NCBI GenBank assembly: GCA_009731375.1
Contig: BJOX01000166.1
Location: 761,556 to 789,049, forward strand
Direction of reading: 5' to 3'
DNA: 27,494 nucleotides
Origin: Paulinella micropora
Taxonomy: Eukaryota > Cercozoa > Imbricatea > Euglyphida
Part shown: piece after piece, positions 1-9,316 of the stretch
Layout of the letters: each line of letters starts with the position of its first letter
Numbering within the stretch: position 1 is the first letter of the stretch
Position numbers and translations under genes: made by a program
Notes under the pieces: model-generated
Database searches by the model: none
Told to the model about the DNA's origin: nothing
Seen by the model: only the letters and a program-made list of their open reading frames with translations

Positions 1-90
1 AATGAAAATACTGGTGGCACCGACGGGAATCGAACTGGCGACAGGGCCCAGATGGTAGAACTTGACCACTGGGCTATCACGGTGTCCAAA
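1..90 (-). pseudogene. tRNA-derived sequence (SINE head or tRNA pseudogene)
   Basis: On the minus strand this reads like a tRNA body. A perfect A box, TAGCCCAGTGG, lies at 76-66 and a B box, GTTCGATTC, at 35-27, about 30 nt apart as in tRNA genes. A CCACCA-like end is followed by GTATTTTCATT. The T-arm stem does not pair well (two of five pairs fail), and the acceptor stem needs a bulge, so a functional tRNA is unlikely. A tRNA-derived SINE head is more plausible. It lies directly beside an (AAT)n tract. An inverted, 5'-truncated copy identical over 50 nt is at 4649-4708. Confidence 0.6.
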
Positions 91-156
91 ATAATAATAA
101 TAATAATAATAATCATAATAATCATAATAATCATAATAATCATAATCATAATAATC

Positions 157-242
<86 letters not shown>

Positions 243-331
243 GATGATGATGATGATGATGATGACGATGACGATGATGATGACGATGATGATGATGATG
301 ATGATGATGATAATAATAAATAATAATGATA
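91..331. repeat. AAT/ATG/GAT trinucleotide microsatellite
   Basis: Nearly pure trinucleotide repeat: AAT with CAT variants up to about 233, then GAT with a few GAC units. It separates the tRNA-derived sequence from the 418-bp repeat. Read on the minus strand it would be a 3' tail of the 418-bp repeat. Confidence 0.95.
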
Positions 332-749
332 ATATACTTCCTCTAAGGCATACTGATGCAGCTGATGGCACGATCCGTTTCCGGACATGAGCCTCCATGC
401 CCTTGTTCGAGGTGCTCCATCCCCACCTAGTCAGTCTCTCGACTGATTATAGGGGCCACCGATGGAGCTCCTGAGGGCAAGACTACACTAAGCCGAGGTT
501 ATTCCGCAGTCTCAACAACCTCTTGCAAAACGTTGCCGCATGTGCAAGTGCGTACACCAAGCATGGTTGCTAGAACTACCTCAAAACCCCACCCATAACA
601 ATTTGGTATCCGCTGGGTCCACGGGCTATCAACCGGCATAGCGGAGTTTAAGATCTTCGACAGGCGCCCAACGACCCTCCTCCCCAGCATCATCCACCAA
701 ATGGTTTTGAGTTGGCATCACAGTTTAACGCCGTAAGGCCATTGGGCTG
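332..749. repeat. 418-bp repeat, copy 1
   Basis: Unique-composition sequence repeated once more 502 bp downstream (834-1251) with one visible difference (T at 512, C at 1014). No coding signal is convincing; the longest minus frame is 64 codons. On the minus strand its end runs straight into an (ATT)n tract, as the 3' ends of some LINEs do, so it may be a retroposon 3' end. The family is not recognised. Confidence 0.85.
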
Positions 750-833
750 GAGCTCTGATAAACAAGCGTGACTAAGTTTTTATCATCAGGTGTTACCCTC
801 AAATATATCACAGTCAACACTCCGAGAAGAAAG
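750..833. other. 84-bp spacer between the two 418-bp copies
   Basis: Non-repetitive sequence present only once. The duplicated unit is therefore probably the 502-bp segment 332-833, with the second copy cut off at 1251 by a microsatellite. Confidence 0.6.
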
Positions 834-1251
834 ATATACTTCCTCTAAGGCATACTGATGCAGCTGATGGCACGATCCGTTTCCGGACATGAGCCTCCAT
901 GCCCTTGTTCGAGGTGCTCCATCCCCACCTAGTCAGTCTCTCGACTGATTATAGGGGCCACCGATGGAGCTCCTGAGGGCAAGACTACACTAAGCCGAGG
1001 TTATTCCGCAGTCCCAACAACCTCTTGCAAAACGTTGCCGCATGTGCAAGTGCGTACACCAAGCATGGTTGCTAGAACTACCTCAAAACCCCACCCATAA
1101 CAATTTGGTATCCGCTGGGTCCACGGGCTATCAACCGGCATAGCGGAGTTTAAGATCTTCGACAGGCGCCCAACGACCCTCCTCCCCAGCATCATCCACC
1201 AAATGGTTTTGAGTTGGCATCACAGTTTAACGCCGTAAGGCCATTGGGCTG
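834..1251. repeat. 418-bp repeat, copy 2
   Basis: Second copy of 332-749, same orientation, nearly identical. It ends at CCATTGGGCTG, where copy 1 continues with unique sequence and this copy switches to AAT repeats. The near identity points to a recent duplication or an assembly duplication. Confidence 0.85.
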
Positions 1252-1604
<353 letters not shown>

Positions 1605-1615
1605 AAATAAATAAA

Positions 1616-1656
<41 letters not shown>

Positions 1657-1669
1657 ACAAATAAACAAA

Positions 1670-1708
<39 letters not shown>

Positions 1709-1709
1709 A
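1605..1709. repeat. AAAT tetranucleotide microsatellite
   Basis: Almost pure AAAT/AAAC repeat. It ends directly at the 3' side of the FHA exon 1713-1778 and so would form the start of that gene's next intron. Confidence 0.95.
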
Positions 1710-1712
1710 GAC

Positions 1713-1778
1713 CAACGATTGGGTGCGGTTTGTTTGCCTCGATCCGCCTTCCATCCACAAAGGTGCCATGCGTGCTTC
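1713..1778 (-). CDS. FHA-domain protein, internal exon (second of two in window)
   Basis: The minus strand has an acceptor (GATGTTAG) followed by a 66-nt exon that completes a split Gly codon and encodes STHGTFVDGRRIEANK and a few more residues. S-x-H-G-T-F-(V/I)-x-G is the most conserved part of the FHA phosphothreonine-binding fold. Joined to the exon at 3549-3600 it gives a continuous D-L-G-S-T-H-G-T-F core. The closest family I recognise is NIPP1/PPP1R8, a nuclear phosphatase-1 and spliceosome regulator, but the family call rests on about 38 residues. The donor at the 3' end (G|GTCTTT) is weak and the AAAT repeat follows at once, so the exon end is uncertain. Remaining FHA strands and the C-terminus must lie outside the window. 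Confidence 0.72.
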
Positions 1779-1847
1779 CTAACATCAGATAATCAACAAG
1801 GCAATCGATCAGTCCTTCAGTCGATCAAGGAACCAGTCAACAATCAA

Positions 1848-2014
1848 CGAATCAACCAACCAACCAACCAACCAACCAACCAGCCAAGCAAACAACCAAA
1901 CAACCAAACAAACAACCAACCAACCAAACAACCAACCAAACAACCAACCAAAAAACCAACCAAACAACGAACCAAACAACCAACCAACCAAGCAACCAAC
2001 CAAGCAACCAAGCA
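1848..2014. repeat. CCAA/ACCAA tetranucleotide repeat
   Basis: About 165 bp of AACC units with AAAC and AAGC variants, inside the FHA intron. Confidence 0.95.
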
Positions 2015-2103
2015 ATGAATCAATGAATCAATCAATCAATCAATCAATCAATCAACCAATGAATGAATGAATGAATGAATGAATGAATGAATGAATGAAT
2101 GAG

Positions 2104-2134
<31 letters not shown>

Positions 2135-2229
2135 ATCAATCAATCATTCAATCAATCAATCCATCATCAATCAATCAATCAATCGATCAATCAATCAATC
2201 ACCATCAATCAATCAATCAATCAATCAAC

Positions 2230-2276
<47 letters not shown>

Positions 2277-2328
2277 TCAATCAATCAGTCAATCAGTCAA
2301 TCAATCAGTCAGTCAATCAGTCAATCAG

Positions 2329-2423
<95 letters not shown>

Positions 2424-2432
2424 GTCAATCAG

Positions 2433-2467
<35 letters not shown>

Positions 2468-2480
2468 GTCAATCAATCAG

Positions 2481-2519
<39 letters not shown>
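2015..2519. repeat. CAAT repeat block (left arm of a giant inverted repeat)
   Basis: About 500 bp of AATC units, including a GAAT block (about 2060-2100) and an AAGC block (about 2227-2275). Its complement, GATT/TTGA, fills 2575 to about 2990, so the two blocks are self-complementary around a loop at 2520-2575. Confidence 0.95.
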
Positions 2520-2574
2520 CTTGTGCCATGAGTGCTCTTTAAGGAAACAAAAGAAGATCATAGATTGATGGATC

Positions 2575-2625
2575 GGTGGATTGGTGGATCGACTGATTGA
2601 TTGATTGATTGATTTGATTGATTGC

Positions 2626-2658
<33 letters not shown>

Positions 2659-2949
2659 CGATCGATGGATTGTTTGATTGGTTGATTGATTGATTGATTG
2701 ATCGATCGATCGATTTATTGATTGACCGACTGATTTACTGACTATTGACTGACTGATTGACTGAATAATTGACTGCCATATTTGACATATTGATTGATTG
2801 ATTGATTGACTGATTGACTGATTGATTGATTGATTGATTGACTGACTGATTGATTGATTGATTCATTGATTGATTGATTGATTCATTGGTTGATTGACTG
2901 ATTGACTGATTGACTGATTGATTGATTGATTGACTGATTGACTGATTGG

Positions 2950-2984
<35 letters not shown>
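2575..2984. repeat. GATT/TTGA repeat block (right arm)
   Basis: GATT units with GACT and GATC variants, complementary to 2015-2519. Shorter GATT/GACT stretches continue between the exon-fragment copies up to 3531. Confidence 0.95.
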
Positions 2985-2985
<1 letters not shown>

Positions 2986-3052
2986 CTAAACGTTTACTTA
3001 CCTAGGTCCATCATGAAGACAGTCCCATCTTTTTTATGCAGTAAGACAGCAT
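2985..3052 (-). pseudogene. FHA exon fragment, intronic copy 1
   Basis: Minus strand repeats the whole 52-nt exon of 3549-3600 with small changes, followed by an intact CTAG|GTAAGT donor and the same intron start (AAACGTTTAGT). No acceptor precedes it, only CAAT/GAAT repeat. It is flanked on both sides by GATT repeat. Confidence 0.75.
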
Positions 3053-3057
3053 GAATG

Positions 3058-3090
<33 letters not shown>

Positions 3091-3138
3091 GTGATTGATT
3101 GATTGAGTGATTGAGTGATTGACTGATTTGACTTATTA

Positions 3139-3193
3139 ACTAAACGTTTACTTACCTAGGTCCATCACGAAGACAGTCCCATCTTTCTTATGC
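3139..3193 (-). pseudogene. FHA exon fragment, intronic copy 2 (5'-truncated)
   Basis: Matches the 3' part of the exon from GCATAAG through the CTAG|GTAAGT donor into AAACGTTTAGT. The first exon bases are replaced by CAAT repeat, so it cannot act as a complete exon. Confidence 0.75.
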
Positions 3194-3218
3194 TTGATTG
3201 ATTGATTGACTGATTGAC

Positions 3219-3249
<31 letters not shown>

Positions 3250-3264
3250 CTGATTGACTGATTG

Positions 3265-3319
3265 ACTAAACGTTTACTTACCTAGGTCCATGACGAAGAC
3301 AGTCCCACCTTTCTTATGC
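3265..3319 (-). pseudogene. FHA exon fragment, intronic copy 3 (5'-truncated)
   Basis: Same extent as copy 2, 126 bp further on, with the donor GTAAGT intact and two small substitutions in the exon part. Confidence 0.75.
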
Positions 3320-3390
3320 TTGATTGATTGTTTGACTGATCGATTGATTCATTGATTGATTGATTGACTGATTGACTGATTGACTTATTA

Positions 3391-3462
3391 ACTAAACGTT
3401 TACTTATCTAGCTCCATCACGAAGACAGTCCCACATTTCTTATGCAGCAAGATAGTATGAAT
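3391..3462 (-). pseudogene. FHA exon fragment, intronic copy 4 (donor lost)
   Basis: Contains the full exon length with substitutions. The donor has changed from GTAAGT to ATAAGT and CCTAG to GCTAG, so splicing from this copy should fail. Confidence 0.75.
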
Positions 3463-3548
3463 GCTTGATTGATTGATTGACTGATTGACTGATTGATTGA
3501 TTGATTGATTGATTGACTGATTGACTGATTGACTAAACGTTTACTTAC

Positions 3549-3600
3549 CTAGGTCCATCACGAAGACAGTCCCATCTTTCTTATGCAGCAAGACAGCATG
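3549..3600 (-). CDS. FHA-domain protein, internal exon (first of two in window)
   Basis: A 52-nt minus-strand exon with a good acceptor (TTTCCCGACAG) and a consensus donor (CTAG|GTAAGT). It encodes HAVLLHKKDGTVFVMDLG, the Gly codon being completed by the exon at 1713-1778. H-A-x-L followed by V-F-V-x-D-L-G-S-T-H-G-T-F is the FHA signature from the conserved SRxHA histidine to the phosphopeptide-binding loop. It resembles the NIPP1-like group (animal PPP1R8 and its plant counterparts), whose FHA domain binds phosphothreonine partners in nuclear splicing complexes. The start phase is 0, so the preceding exon should end in an S-R-(Q/x)-type codon; no such exon was found between 3601 and 9316, so the upstream intron may be long or the locus may be broken. 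Of five copies of this exon end, only this one has a plausible acceptor. Confidence 0.72.
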
Positions 3601-3715
3601 CTGTCGGGAAATCGACGTGTGAGATAACAGAATATCGTTCCTAGCACAACGCAGAATAGAGAAACATGAGTTCAAATTTTATAACTTTTTGTTTCTTTCT
3701 GGAGGAGGAAAAAAA

Positions 3716-3716
3716 G

Positions 3717-3759
<43 letters not shown>

Positions 3760-3792
3760 ACACGTACTCGCTGACTAGCATGGCCCACGGTG

Positions 3793-3830
<38 letters not shown>

Positions 3831-3866
3831 AACACGTACTCGCTGACTCGAGCATGGCCCACGGTG

Positions 3867-3923
<57 letters not shown>

Positions 3924-3958
3924 ATACGTACTCGCTGACTCGAGCATGGCCCACGGTG

Positions 3959-3994
<36 letters not shown>

Positions 3995-4036
3995 AACACG
4001 TACTCGCTGACTCGAGCATGGCCCACTGTGAAATAA
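3716..4036. repeat. GA repeat with four interspersed copies of a ~40-bp unit
   Basis: (GA)n blocks alternate with ACGTACTCGCTGACTCGAG plus CATGGCCCACGGTGAAAT at about 3759, 3830, 3925 and 3993. Period is 70-97 bp. The units differ by single bases (for example a missing TCG in the first and CACTG for CACGG in the last). No frame is convincing. Confidence 0.9.
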
Positions 4037-4126
4037 GCTTTGTCAAGAAGCGAAAAAAAACCTGTCACTTTTCCGTTGCTGATTACCTAGAAAGAACGGG
4101 ACAAAGTGATAATAATAGCTATTGTG

Positions 4127-4648
<522 letters not shown>

Positions 4649-4708
4649 TGGGCCCTGTCGCCAGTTCGATTCCCGTCGGTGCCACCAGTATTTTCATTGA
4701 ACATACCG
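4649..4708 (+). pseudogene. tRNA-derived sequence, 5'-truncated copy
   Basis: Identical over 50 nt to the minus strand of 1-50. It carries the B box GTTCGATTC (4664-4672) and the CCACCAG end but lacks the A-box half, which is replaced by ATT repeat. It continues GAACATACCG beyond the left copy before an N run. Confidence 0.6.
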
Positions 4709-4908
4709 NNNNNNNNNNNNNNNNNNNNNNNNNNNNNNNNNNNNNNNNNNNNNNNNNNNNNNNNNNNNNNNNNNNNNNNNNNNNNNNNNNNNNNNNNNNN
4801 NNNNNNNNNNNNNNNNNNNNNNNNNNNNNNNNNNNNNNNNNNNNNNNNNNNNNNNNNNNNNNNNNNNNNNNNNNNNNNNNNNNNNNNNNNNNNNNNNNNN
4901 NNNNNNNN
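4709..4908. other. Assembly gap (200 N)
   Basis: A run of exactly 200 N, probably a gap of unknown or rounded size. Confidence 0.99.
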
Positions 4909-5090
4909 TTTTAATATTTTTAATCTAAGTCATTTTATTTTAATACTTTAATATTTTAATAATTTCTCATTACCTTTAATAACTTGAGACGTAGGTCACC
5001 ATCTAGTTAAATCAATAGCTCTTGAGCTAACGATTTGTATGGATCGACCAGAGGTTAAATTGTTAACTTCATTAAGCCGAAGGCCTAGGC
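4909..5090. other. AT-rich unassigned sequence
   Basis: About 180 bp with TTTAATATTTTAA-type motifs at first. No coding or RNA signal seen. Confidence 0.5.
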
Positions 5091-5108
5091 CTAGTAGTAG
5101 TAGTAGAA

Positions 5109-5140
<32 letters not shown>

Positions 5141-5172
5141 TGTAGTAGTAGTAGTAGTAGCAGTAGTAGCAC

Positions 5173-5254
<82 letters not shown>

Positions 5255-5266
5255 AGATATTATATG

Positions 5267-5306
<40 letters not shown>

Positions 5307-5316
5307 CAGTAGTAGC

Positions 5317-5362
<46 letters not shown>

Positions 5363-5385
5363 AGATATTATAGCAGTAGAAGTAG
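5091..5385. repeat. AGT/TAG trinucleotide repeat
   Basis: AGT units with scattered AGA, TGT and AGC variants and two AAGATATTATA interruptions (about 5252 and 5362). Both interruptions follow a long pure AGT stretch, which suggests duplication within the array. Confidence 0.95.
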
Positions 5386-5457
5386 AGAGAGAGAGAGAGA
5401 GAGAAATGAGAGAGAGAGAGATAGAGAGAGAGTGTGTGTGTGTGTGAGAGAGAGAGA

Positions 5458-5495
<38 letters not shown>

Positions 5496-5498
5496 AGA

Positions 5499-5532
<34 letters not shown>

Positions 5533-5968
5533 GAAGAAGAAGAAGAAGAAGAAGAACAAGAAGAACAAGAACAAGAAGAAGAAGAAGAAGAAGAAGAAGA
5601 AGAAGAAGAAGAAGAAGAAGAAGAAGAAGAAGAAGAAGAAGAAGAAGAACAAGGAGAACAAGGAGAAGGAGAAGGAGAAGCGAGAAGGAGGAGGAGGATG
5701 AGGAGAAGGAGAAGGAGACGGAGACGGAGAAGAAGAAGAAGAAGAAGAAGAAGAAGAAGAAGAAGAAGAAGAAGAAGAAGAAGAAGAAGAAGAAGAAGAA
5801 GAAGAAGAAGAAGAAGAAGAAGAAGAAGGAGAAGGAGAAGGAGGAGAAGGAGAAGGAGAAGGAGAAGGAGAAGGAGAAGGAGGAGAAGGAGGAGGAGGAG
5901 GAGGAGGAGGAGGAGAAGAAGAAGAAGAAGAAGAAGAAGAAGAAGAAGAAGAAGAAGAAGAAGAAGAG
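5386..5968. repeat. Purine tract: GA, then GAA/GGA repeats
   Basis: GA with GT islands to about 5528, then GAA and GGAGAA units almost without a pyrimidine to 5968. This is polypurine on the plus strand. Confidence 0.95.
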
Positions 5969-6023
5969 AACACCTCAAGCCTTCTTGGTCGCTTGCGATG
6001 CCAAGGAGGCAAGCCACTACAGA

Positions 6024-6107
6024 TACACACACACACAGACACACACACACACACACAGACACAGACACACACACACACAGACACACACACACACACTCAC
6101 ACACACA

Positions 6108-6141
<34 letters not shown>

Positions 6142-6258
6142 ACGACTCACAACACACAACACACAAACTACAACACACACAACACACACAACACACACAA
6201 ACACACACACACACACACAACACACAAAACACACGACACACACACACACGCACAACAC
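6024..6258. repeat. CA-rich dinucleotide repeat
   Basis: CA units with AACACAC and CAGACAC interruptions. Confidence 0.95.
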
Positions 6259-6810
6259 AAGATAGCAGAGCATGCAAATAAAAACATACGAATACTGATG
6301 AAGGAGAAGCAGAATTCTTTGTGCTGGTAAGCATGACTGGGATTCAAATATTCGAGACTCTTTCGAAAAATGCAGAAAACGCAAATTGATGCAATGGACA
6401 AAAAGTGTACCACCACGAGGGCACTTTGAACGTTTTCATTGTCTTGCGGGTCGGTGCAAAGTAGTTTTTTGTTTTGAAAAGAGGACACTGTTTTTTTTTC
6501 CGTGGACCGGTCGTCCCAAGGCGCCAATTTATCCATCCAGCCAAATTTTATTTGTGTTTTCACGGAAAACAGACTGGTTCCGCGCATTTTGCGTGTGGAT
6601 TTTTGTCCGTGTTACTCGGTACCTGTCTTGATGTCAAGCAAGGTCACGAGGTGTCAATACTCACAGTTTTGAGTTGCAGGAAGGTTGACATGGTCCAGCA
6701 AAACCAACACAAAATACGCAAGACAAGGCGAGACAAGGCAGAAGACGACAATAACGACAAGACAATAAAATTGCCTCCCCGACAAGACAAGACGAGACAG
6801 GAGCTAGCGC
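6259..6810. other. Unassigned sequence, no gene recognised
   Basis: Non-repetitive sequence with short frames on both strands (the longest about 139 codons, largely CA-repeat derived). None matches a family I recognise. A plus-strand frame from the ATG at 6690 runs to a GTAAGT at 6823, but the joined product hits a stop at once (see the duplication entries). Confidence 0.5.
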
Positions 6811-7278
6811 TGACGCTTCACGAGTAAGTTTCTACCTTTGCATCCCTAGGCCTACCCCTGCCTACCTGCCTACCCGAGATCCTTTACCTCCTATCTGCCT
6901 ACCTTACTTGACCTGCCTACCTACCTTACTGACCTACCTTGACCTACCACCTACCTACCTACCTAACCTACCTACCCACCCACCTACCTACCTACCTACC
7001 TACCTACCTACCTACCTACTCCTACCTACCTACCTACCTACCTACCAACCTACCTACCTACCTACCTGCCTACCTACCCTACCTAAATATTCACGCAGCT
7101 GTCTGACCACGGTGCAACATTCGTCTTTCAGGTGAAACGATGGGAAACGCTTGGGCCATCTGTGATTGTGAAAGCTCGAGACTTTCGAGGTCTTGAGCTT
7201 TCACAATCACAAAGCTTCCGGACCCTTCCCGCGAAGAAATGTTGAGGAGTCCGGACCCTTCCCCTGAAGGAACGTTGA
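6811..7278. repeat. Tandem duplication, copy 1 (with CCTA repeat and hairpin)
   Basis: Begins TGACGCTTCACGAGTAAGTT, passes through a CTAC/CCTA tetranucleotide block (about 6900-7085), a TTTCAG|GTGAAACG acceptor-like site (7126-7139), a 17-bp hairpin and part of a 33-bp minisatellite. The same order recurs from 7276. The segment looks like a donor-intron-acceptor cassette on the plus strand, but all three frames after the acceptor have stops, so no protein is claimed. Confidence 0.85.
7161..7211. other. 17-bp perfect hairpin (copy 1)
   Basis: Arms at 7161-7177 and 7195-7211 are perfect reverse complements with a 17-nt loop. Four more pairs (AGAC/GTCT) can form inside the loop. Confidence 0.8.
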
Positions 7279-7705
7279 CGCTTCACGAGTAAGTTTCTAC
7301 CTTTGCATCCCTAGGCCTACCCCTGCCTACCTGCCTACCCGAGATCCTTTACCTCCTACCTGCCTACCTTACTTGACCTGCCTACCTACCTTGACCTACC
7401 TTGACCTACCACCTACCTACCAACCTACCCACCTACCCACCTACCTACCTACCTACCTACCTACCTACCTACCAACCTACCTACCTACCTACCTGCCTAC
7501 CTACCCTACCTAAATATTCACGCAGCTGTCTGACCACGGTGCAACATTCGTCTTTCAGGTGAAACAATGGGAAATGCTTGGGCCATCTGTGATTGTGAAA
7601 GCTCGAGACTTTCGAGGTCTTGAGCTTTCACAATCACAAAGCTTCCGGACCCTTCCCGCGAAGAAATGTTGAGGAGTCCGGATCCTTCCCCTGAAGGAAC
7701 GTTGA
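7276..7705. repeat. Tandem duplication, copy 2
   Basis: Direct repeat of 6811-7278, 38 bp shorter because its CCTA block is shorter. Differences outside the microsatellite are few (for example ACGATGGGAAACG versus ACAATGGGAAATG after the acceptor-like site). Confidence 0.85.
7588..7638. other. 17-bp perfect hairpin (copy 2)
   Basis: Arms at 7588-7604 and 7622-7638, same sequence as the hairpin at 7161-7211. Both arms remain perfect in both copies. Confidence 0.8.
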
Positions 7706-7743
7706 AGAGTACGGAACATTCCCTCGAAGAAACGTGGAGGAGT
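7645..7743. repeat. 33-bp minisatellite, three units
   Basis: Three 33-bp units (7645-7677, 7678-7710, 7711-7743) built on CCGGACCCTTCCC, GAA and GAGGAGT. An 11-residue period (with S-S-R-E and L-L-N motifs) shows in one minus-strand open frame (7518-7838). That frame has no recognised homology, so it is listed as a repeat only. Confidence 0.8.
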
Positions 7744-9316
7744 GAGTCATCTCCTTTCAGATACAAAGAATTTGCAGGTGGAGTTAGTTCCAGGCCATTT
7801 TGCGGTGGTACCACACCCTGCGCAAGTGTCGGCGACAAGATTACGGTAAACCATACCCTTCGTCAAGTGCAAAGTTGTCGGTGTGGTTTTCAGCAAAGGT
7901 GAATCTCGGCAAACCCCGACAAAGATAGGGGTGTGGCTCTCAGCCAAGAGGGGCGCATGACTAACTAACTCGCCTTTGCATACCATTTCATTTCGTCGCA
8001 TCGTTAAGTGACGGACACCCCTTTTCACGTTATGTTTGCGTGATGTAGCATGAGATCAGATTCTTTGTTCCGGGGGCGTAGATCGTGAAGAGTCATCATC
8101 AGATCAGGTTCTTTGGTTCTCTGTTCCTGAAGCTGAAATATACGATATTTCGTCCCTGGGGTCGAAATTGTGAAGGGACAAAAATGTTTAGCTTCAGGAA
8201 CAAAGGATCTGAAAAAACTGAGAAAACTGTTTCGATCTTGAGCACTGTTTGAGAAAACTGCTTGTGCGTGGCGTATTTTCTCAAGACTCTCCATCTTCAA
8301 CTCGAGGTTGCGGGGGCCCCAGCAGGCCGCAGATGGAGAGTCTTGAGAAGACTGAGAAAACTGTTTCAAACGACTCATCGGACGACTGTTTCGATCTTGA
8401 GCATGAAGCGGGCTGTCTCGGGTGCGACTGTTGTACTATTCCTTGTGATTCGCATTGACTCTATGTAGATGAAGTTCAATGCAAATCATCAGTAAGTATC
8501 ATGAAAGAGACCAGATACGGCGCCAGGCCCGGGCTGAGGCAAAAGAGGCGGCGGCGACAACGCATATTAATGACACAGGCTTCAAGAGTGCAACAAGAAG
8601 AAATGTGGCGTTTTTTGGAACTTCTTTTTTTTATTTTTTCTTGCTGCATTCTTGAAGACTTTTCTGGAGTGCAACATAGAAGCCGGCTTGCGTTTTTCAA
8701 CTTGGAGGCTGCCACCGCTGAGCCTCAGTTTTTATTTTTCAACAGTAGCAAGCACGTTGAAGTTACACTTGATAGAATTTCAAATTTTCAAGTTTGAAGC
8801 CCTGATTTGGTGATGATTTTTTTTCAGCGCAAGCACGATTGTTAGCATTGTTTTTTTTTTTTTTTTTCTTTCTTCTTCTTCTTCTTCCACGAGTTGAACC
8901 TAGCCAAAAACTTTTATAGTACTGTCACTCAGGGTATGGTCAAAAATTATCACTCATGAACGTAACAAATCGTAACAATATTACCGTGGCTGGCAACTCT
9001 CACATTCAAGCTCCGGTCATGACATAATTCTACCTGCGGCAGGCAGTTCAAGTTTTATGATCCCTCAGTCAGCCGTTACTAGGTTAAGTCATAAAATTTT
9101 GCACATTACCCGATCATGTACTTCAACGGTCTTGACTGCTTTTTGTCTTTGCGTCACTGAGATAATATAACGAGACATCATTCACTTTTGAAGACTGTGT
9201 TTGGTTATATTACCGACTTACTCTTCCATTCAGCAATCGTTGGGGATAATTTAGTACACTTCAGAATTCGAGTCAAGTTTACACACAGTTTTATCTATTA
9301 AAAAAATTGAATATAT
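7744..9316. other. Unassigned intergenic or intronic sequence
   Basis: About 1.57 kb with no gene I can support. It holds inverted repeats (8122-8134 with 8190-8202; 8279-8296 with 8331-8348), a repeated ACTGAGAAAACTGTTTC motif (8217 and 8349 regions), a poly(T)/TTC stretch (8850-8886), and AT-richer DNA up to the retrotransposon. Short frames on either strand match no known family. Confidence 0.5.
8279..8348. other. 18-bp perfect hairpin with GC-rich loop
   Basis: Arms TCTCAAGACTCTCCATCT (8279-8296) and its reverse complement (8331-8348). The 34-nt loop contains GGGGGCCCC. Neighbouring GAAAACTG motifs repeat in direct and partly inverted order. Confidence 0.75.

Larger units (their letters stand above)
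1779..3548 (-). other. Intron of the FHA-domain gene, built of microsatellites
   Basis: Minus-strand intron of 1,770 bp, starting GTAAGT at 3548 and ending TTAG at 1779. It holds CCAA, CAAT, AAGC and GATT repeats, plus four partial copies of the upstream exon end with its donor. It interrupts a Gly codon (phase 1). Confidence 0.7.

Noticed and set aside
1-90. Functional tRNA gene
   Set aside because: A and B boxes are present, but the T stem mispairs and the acceptor stem needs a bulge, so only a tRNA-derived sequence is supported.
52-390. Long open frames in AAT/GAT repeats (poly-I, poly-M, poly-S proteins)
   Set aside because: Pure translations of trinucleotide repeats, open in several frames on both strands with no unique protein sequence.
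2095-2568. Frames of N-Q-S-I repeats over the CAAT block
   Set aside because: A tetranucleotide repeat gives the same peptide in several frames; no start context or unique region.
3549-3600. Reading the HAVLLHKKDGTVFVMDL exon as part of an N-terminal glutamine amidohydrolase
   Set aside because: The H-x-V-L-L-H...D-L pattern looked similar at first, but joining it across the intron to the STHGTFVDG exon makes an FHA domain, which explains both exons and the splice phase.
2985-3602. CRISPR-like array (repeated ~57-bp units at 126-154-bp spacing)
   Set aside because: The units are exon fragments with a splice donor, and the spacers are GATT microsatellite, not unique spacers.
5172-6330. Frames of up to 323 codons on both strands in the AGT/GAA/CA repeats
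   Set aside because: Low-complexity translation only; mutually overlapping on both strands.
6690-6825. Coding first exon from the ATG at 6690 to the GTAAGT at 6823
   Set aside because: Splicing to the acceptor at 7131 gives a stop codon at once, and the alternative frame has no start codon.
7518-7838. 106-codon minus-strand gene over the 33-bp minisatellite
   Set aside because: Its 11-residue period follows from the 33-bp repeat and it matches no family I recognise.
8501-8797. 98-codon plus-strand frame
   Set aside because: No recognisable domain, and composition follows local T-rich sequence.
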